From assembly GCA_947623455.1 (NCBI GenBank), contig OX392532.1:45015058-45079057 (forward strand): a stretch of 64,000 nt of DNA, written 5' to 3'. The position numbers and the translations under genes were made by a program. Positions 58,145 to 64,000 of this stretch are shown piece after piece. The DNA is from Mimachlamys varia (Eukaryota; Mollusca; Bivalvia; Pectinida; Pectinidae). How positions within the stretch are numbered: position 1 is the stretch's first letter; each line of letters opens with the position of its first letter. Below the pieces are notes generated by a model. That model was not told where the DNA came from. It saw nothing but the letters and a program-made list of their open reading frames with translations, and did no database searches.

Positions 58145-59293
58145 CAGTAGACTCCGCTTAATATCACTTCTCATTTGTCCCGGGAAAACATGATATTAAC
58201 CGAAACATGATATTAAAAGAAAACATATTTTCTGACATTTTCAGCCCTCAAAACTGGAAGTGGACTTGGTTAAAAGTCGTAGTGCTGTGACTCAACAGAG
58301 AAGATTGTTGAATAAAGATATTTTATCATTAACAATGTTTTTTCACTCCAGTGACAGTATAATTCTTTGGTTTTATTCTGGAATGCACTTATTTTCTTAT
58401 ATATTGTTCGTACGTAATATTATCAGTAGGCTAGCTTCACACGAAACGTACTACGATTGTTTACTGCAGTAGGCCTACTGTAAGTGATGTAAGCTTAGGC
58501 ATACAAGTGGCTGGTATTCTGCATCAAATTCGTGTTTTAAAATCATGACACACCGTAAATATTTACCGTTATCTTGATATGTATACTGGTTTTTCGCTTG
58601 TGAAATCTGTTGTTTGTTTAATTTCTTAAGATATTCGCTGCAAGTGCGACATCATTTTCACAGAGTTTGTCAGTTGTATACCGCTACAGCGAAATTAACT
58701 TTTACCATTGAAACGTGACGTTTCATTGGATGACCTCTATGCAAATAAAACAACCACGCGATAATATTTAGTCTCGGCACTTATTCACCAGCCGGCCTAG
58801 AATCACGGCATGTCGGCATCGTACTTTGGCTATTTAAAAATCAAAACAAAGACGATATCTTCACATTTTACGTGAACATTAGCTAAAATTCATTAATTGG
58901 ACATTTATTGTTTAAAAGACACGTTTTATTTTAATTTCAATCAATATTTCGTCATGTTTATGGAAGACCATCCACTTGTAAGCCTTCTTCACGACAACAT
59001 GAATTCAATCTTAAGACGAGCTGAAATGAAAAATAGAACTCGTGTTAGGAACACATTAGATCACACATGGCGTTAGATAAGATTACAAAAGTATGGCTTC
59101 CCTCACCCAAAGGTGTAATCTTTGCTCCGGTATGCCAAGTCAATCTATTGTTCGACTATTACTGCAGTGATCAGGTAGGTGTGAAAGAGACGCAGCTGAC
59201 CACAGCGTTGTTTACATAGCGAGTTCAGGTGTGAAACTCGGGTAATAACTGAAAAGTGATATTAACCGACGTGACATTAAGTTGAGTTTACTG
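58145..59293. mobile_element. Pogo/Tc1-mariner-like non-autonomous element, 1,149 bp
   Basis: The left end CAGTAGACTCCGCTTAATAT and the right end (reverse complement CAGTAAACTCAACTTAATGT) are imperfect inverted repeats flanked by TA. The CAGT start and TA duplication fit pogo/Tigger-like elements. A 70-codon frame at 58260-58472 has no transposase motif. Confidence 0.65.
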
Positions 59294-59353
59294 TACTGCT
59301 GTTACACAGGTCATGTATCACATTAAGGGAACATAAAAACAGTACTGGTTGTT

Positions 59354-62147
59354 AGCTCACCTGGCCCGAAGGGCCAAGTGAGCTTATGTGATGGTGCAGC
59401 GCCAGTCGTCCGTCCGTCGTCCGTCCTGCGTCCGTCAACTTTTTCCTTTAAACGACTTCTTCTAAAATACTGAAAGGCCCAGTGACATGAAACTTGGCTG
59501 GTAGTTTTCTTGGAAGGAGCTGAACAAAGTTTGCGAAAAAAAATCACTTTGACCTAATTTCAAGGTCACAGGGGTCAAAAATGTCAAAACTTTCAAACAA
59601 CTTCTTCTAAAATGCCGTCAGGCATAGAGACTTCATATTTGACCAGTAGCTTCCTTGGATGAAGCCAAATAAAGTTTGCGAAAAAATATGACCTTGACCA
59701 ATATTCAAGGTCACAAGGGTCAAATCTGTTAAAACCTTTAAACGACTTCTTCTGAAATACCAAAAGCCCTAGAAGCATGATATTTGGCTAAAAGGTTCCT
59801 TGGATGAAGCCCAATAAAGTTTGCGAAAAGAAATGACCTTGACCTATATTCAAGGTCACAGGGGTCAAATCTGTTAAAACCTTTAAACGACTTCTTTTGA
59901 AATATCAAAAGCCCTGGAAGCATGATATTTGGCTGAAAGGTGTCTTGGATAAAGCCCGACAAAGTTTGCGAAAGAAAATGACCTTGACCTATATTAAAGG
60001 TCACAGAGGTCAAATCTGTTAAAACCTTTAAATGACTTCTTCTGAAATACCAAAACCCCTGGAATCATGATATTTGGCTGAAATGTTTCTTGGATGAAGC
60101 CCGACAAAGTTTGCGAAAAGAAATGACCTCGACCTATATTCAAGGTCACAGGGGTCAAATCTGTTAAAACCTTTGAACGACTTCTTTTGAAATACCAAAA
60201 GCCCTAGAAGCATGATATTTGGCTGAAAGGTTCCTTGGATGAAGCCCAACAAAGTTTGCAAAAAGAAATGACCTTGACCTATATTCAAGGTCACAGGGGT
60301 CAAATCTGTTGAAACCTTCAAACGACTTCTTCTGAAATACAAAAAGCCCTAGAAGCATGATATTTGGCTGAAAGGTTCTTTGGATGAAGCCCGACAAAGT
60401 TTGCGAAAAGAAATGACCTTGACTTATATTCAAGGTCACAGAGGTCAAATCTGTTAAAACCTTTAAACGACTTCTTCTGAAATACCAAAAGCCCTAGAAG
60501 CATGATATATGGCTGAAATGTTCCTTGGATGAAGCCCGACAAAGTTTGCGAAAAGAAATGACCTTGACTTATATTCAAGGTCACAGGGGTCAAATCTGTT
60601 AAAACCTTTGAACGACTTCTCCTGAAATACCAAAAGCCCTGGAAGCATGATATTTGGCTGAAAGGTGTCTTGGATAAAGCCCGACAAAGTTTGCGAAAGA
60701 AAATGACCTTGACCTATATTCAATGTCACAGAGGTCAAATCTGTTAAAACCTTTAAATGACTTCTTCTGAAATACCAAAAGCCCAAGAAGCTTGATATTT
60801 GGCTGAAATGTTTCTTGGATGAAGCCCGACAAAGTTTGCGAAAAGAAATGACCTTGACTTATATTCAAGGTCACAGGGGTCAAATCTGCTAAAACCTTCG
60901 AACGACTTCTTCTGAAATACCAAAAGCCCTAGAAGCATGATATTTGGCTGAAAGGTTCCTTGGATGAAGCCCGACAAAGTTTGCGAAAAGAAATGACCTT
61001 GACTTATATTCAAGGTCACAGAGGTCAAATCTGTTAAAACCTTTAAACGACTTCTTTTGAAATACCAAAAGCCCAAGAAGCTTGATATTTGGCTGAAATG
61101 TTTCTTGGATGAAGCCCGACAAAGTTTGCGAAACGAAATGACTTTGACTTATATTCAAGGTCACAGGGGTCAAATCTGTTAAAACCTTCAAACGACTTCT
61201 TCTGAAATACCAAAACCCCTGGAAGCTTGATATTTGGCTGAAAGGTTTCTTGGATGAAGCCCGACAAAGTTTGCGAAAAGAAATGACCTTGACTTATATT
61301 CAAGGTCACAGGGGTCAAATCTGCTAAAACCTTCGAACGACTTCTTCTGATATACCAAAACCCCTGGAAGCATGATATTTGGCTGAAAGGTTCCTTGGAT
61401 GAAGCCCGACAAAGTTTGCGAAAAGAAATGACCTTGACTTATATTCAAGGTCACAGGAGTCAAATCTGTTAAAACCTTTGAACGACTTCTTCTGAAATAC
61501 CACAAGCCCTAGAAGCATGATATTTGGCTGAAAGGTTCCTTGGATGAAGCCCGACAAAGTTTGCGAAAAGAAATGACCTTGACCTATATTCAAGGTCACA
61601 GGGGTCAAATCACAGGGGTCAAATCTGTTGAAACCTTCAAATGACTTCTTCTGAAATAACAAAAGCCCTAGAAGCATGATATTTGGCTGGAAGGTTCCTT
61701 GGATGAATTCTGACAAAGTTTACGAAAAGAAATGACCTTGACTTATATTCAAGGTCACAGAGGTCAAATCTGTTAAAACCTTTAAACGACTTCTTCTGAA
61801 ATACCAAAAGCCCTAGAAGCATGATATTTGGCTGAAAGGTTCCCTGGATGAAGCCCGACAAAGTTTGCGAAAAGAAATGACCTTGACCTATATTCAAGGT
61901 CACAGGGGTCTTTATTTGCCTAGAGACATGATATTTGGCTGGTAGCGTCCTGGGATGAAGCCAAACAAAATTTGAAAATGAAAATGATGTTGTCTTATAA
62001 GGTCACAGGGTTAAAATATGTTTAAATCTGAAGATGTTCTTCTAAATGTCTTACATTAAAAGATATTAGGGGACTTTGGGATTACACTATAATATAAATC
62101 AGAGATTAACACCAGGTGAGCGATGCAGGCCCATTGGGCCTCTTGTT
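59354..62147 (+). mobile_element. Complete pearl-like element with about 17 core repeats of 145 bp
   Basis: The 5' end is AGCTCACCTGGCCCGAAGGG with a GGCCCGAAGGGCC hairpin, then a GTCCGTC-rich stretch. The core is about 17 units of almost exactly 145 bp. The 3' end is CCAGGTGAGC, GGCCCATTGGGCC and TCTTGTT (62141-62147). Each unit contains TGACCTTGA and, after a short spacer, TTCAAGGTCA. Unique ends around a tandem core with a 3' hairpin fit the pearl/HINE type of non-autonomous Helentron. Overlapping minus-strand frames of about 90-130 codons are by-products of the 145-bp period. Confidence 0.7.
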
Positions 62148-63060
62148 TATACTAACCTGCTATGGAAGTGTACTGATATTGCTGCTCCTGTTTGTGTCCA
62201 TGATTTTGTCACAAGTTCAAAGGTTTTCATAATTTGTCACACTATGCAACCATCCCAGACTAGGAAATGAGCTGAATATATCACAACATCCTGTGTAATT
62301 TTAACTTAAATTTCCCCACAAAATTCCACCTAAATAGAGATATTGAGTTTGGTTTTCCAACTAAGATGTTGCTAGATAGATTTTAGGTAGAATTTAGGTA
62401 GAATTTTATTAAAGGTAAAGTTTTGCTTCAGGCTTTGGTGGAATTAAGACTGATTCTAGGTCTACCTAAAGTCTACCTAGCTATGAGCCTGCGACCTTAG
62501 TACTTGGTCGTATGTTCTGGTGTAGGTTGTTTACTCTGTCTCACTCACCCCGCCACAGTATTTGGCCATGGTCGTGGATTTCGGTGAACGTTTTCTGATC
62601 CTAATTGCATATTTCCCACAAACCCCTCCCCCCAAAAGGCAGATATCTTCTGCAGAGATAATATTTCAGGATATTAAAGAAGTATTTAGTACATTACTTG
62701 GTCGTATGAGGTGGTATGCGGTGATAGTTAAATAATAAAAGCAAACAGGAATTCCAGTTTCTGTTTCTACATAACTGACAGTAGTATTCACACTGTCTTT
62801 CTCAAATTCAAAGTATTTATTTGCCTATATTCTTCTCTTTTGACGATAAATTTGACAAGTTATATAATTGTGACATTTTCTTGCAACACATGCTATGGGT
62901 TGTGTAATCTTACGGATTGGAAATAAACATGTGAACCGCAAATTACTTTTATTTTAGCATACATTTGCCTTGCGCCGGCGGACCCATGTGGAAACAAAGT
63001 CGTGCGCCATATTCACAATTTATGGGGGATTGACGTCAATCTGAAGTGCTTAGTACTGCC
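62148..63060. other. Intron-6 sequence, no exon recognised
   Basis: Contains CTACCTAAA-type repeats (62320-62480) and an imperfect duplication of TACTTGGTCGTATG (about 62501 and 62696). No MFS TM7-like coding segment was seen. Confidence 0.4.
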
Positions 63061-64000
63061 ATAGAATGGGGTAGTTATTAGATAGTATGGCCATAGTATG
63101 GAATAATATTGGGTAGTATTGGGTAACATGGCCGTAGTATGGGGGTTAGTATCGGGTAACATGGCCATAGTATTGGGTAGTATTGGGTAACATGGCTGTA
63201 GTATGGGGGTTAGTATCGGGTAACATGGCCATAGTATTGGGTAGTATTGGGTAACATGGCCGTAGTATGGGGGTTAGTATCGGGTAACATGGCCATAGTA
63301 TTGGGTAGTATTGGGTAACATGGCTGTAGTATTGGGTAGTACTGGCCGTAGTATTGGGTAGTATTGGGTATAATGGCCGTAGTATTGGGTAGTATTGGGT
63401 ATAATGGCCGTAGTATTGGGTAGTATTGGGTATAATGGCCGTAGTTTTGGGTAGTAAATTGGGTGATATGGCCGTAGTATTGGGTAGTATTGGGTATGGC
63501 CGTAGTATTGGGTAGTATGGCTGTAGTATTGGGTAGTATTGGGTAACATGGCTGTAGTATTGGGTAGTACTGGCCGTAGTATTGGGTAGTATTGGGTATA
63601 ATGGCCGTAGTATTGGGTAGTATTGGGTATAATGGCCGTAGTTTTGGGTAGTAAATTGGGTGATATGGCCGTAGTATTGGGTAGTATTGGGTATGGCCGT
63701 AGTATTGGGTAGTATGGGGTAGTATGGGGTAGTATGGGGTAGTATTGGGTATGGCCGTAGTATTGGGTAGTATGGGGTAGTATTGGGTAATATGGCCGTA
63801 GTATTGGTTAGTATGGGGTAGTATTGGGTAATATGGCCGTAGTATTGGGTAGTATTGGGTAGTATTGGGTATGGCCGTAGTATTGGGTAGTATGGGGTAG
63901 TATTGGGTAATATGGCCGTAGTATTGGGTAGTATGGGGTAGTATTGGGTAATATGGCCGTAGTATTGGGTAATATGGCCGTAGTATTGGGTAATATGGCC
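63061..64000 (+). repeat. Terminal minisatellite, GGGTAGTATT type
   Basis: Units such as GTAGTATTGGGTAGTATT, GGGTAACATGGCC and GGGTATAATGGCC alternate up to the last base. A segment at about 63300-63500 recurs at about 63541-63710. The array continues past the window. It is GGG-rich on the plus strand and lies in intron 6 or next to the next exon. Confidence 0.85.

Noticed and set aside
58240..58310. Candidate exon after CATTTTCAG at about 58245
   Set aside because: Lies inside the pogo-like element and stops within about 15 codons in the required phase; not MFS-like.
59323..61903. Overlapping minus-strand frames of about 90-130 codons as a gene family
   Set aside because: They step every 145 bp with the TE core repeat; no conserved domain and no independent start context.

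Overview
The window is eukaryotic nuclear DNA, most likely from a bivalve mollusc. Its only recognisable gene is split by standard GT-AG introns. It is crowded with short inverted-repeat transposons and with interspersed elements that have tandem-repeat cores and hairpin 3' tails; this organisation is known from bivalve pearl-like/Helentron-associated elements. The species cannot be fixed from the sequence.

Gene: six plus-strand exons (2620-2841, 3139-3195, 9037-9119, 26137-26288, 51656-51778, 54603-54762) join in frame into the N-terminal half (265 complete codons) of a major facilitator superfamily (MFS) transporter. It most resembles the ZIFL/DHA1-like antiporters: MFS motifs A, B and C and the post-TM6 PET motif are all present. 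The C-terminal half must lie beyond base 64000. Less than 1.3% of the window is coding; the rest is intron, upstream DNA and repeats.

Layout: 1-2619 upstream region (TE tail, a 137-bp palindromic MITE, a possible promoter with duplicated octamer/CRE-like sites, a pearl-like element). Intron 2 holds a 4.6-kb 31/20-bp minisatellite. Intron 3 (17 kb) opens with a 12-kb G-rich array and continues with a 4.2-kb composite TE containing a nested hAT-like element, a foldback element and another TE tail. Intron 4 (25 kb) holds a piggyBac-like MITE and a roughly 24-kb array of 43/45-bp units that runs into exon 5 and is interrupted by a Tc1/mariner-like MITE. Intron 5 holds pearl-like elements. Intron 6 starts with a 1.4-kb array of about 50-bp units, then three TEs or TE-like elements and a terminal minisatellite that runs off the window.

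Main observation: three of the arrays look like amplified splice junctions of this gene. Intron-4 units repeat the exon-5 3' splice site plus the first 15 exon bases. Intron-3 units repeat the exon-3 5' splice junction. The intron-6 array starts at the exon-6 5' splice site, and one unit keeps that donor intact. The transcript would therefore carry hundreds of decoy donors after exon 3 and hundreds of decoy acceptors (each AG|GT, a potential recursive splice site) before exon 5. Higher-order duplications (3,399 bp in intron 3; 1,589, 3,323 and 6,033 bp in intron 4) show recent amplification. All homology calls are by eye; no database search or alignment was run.
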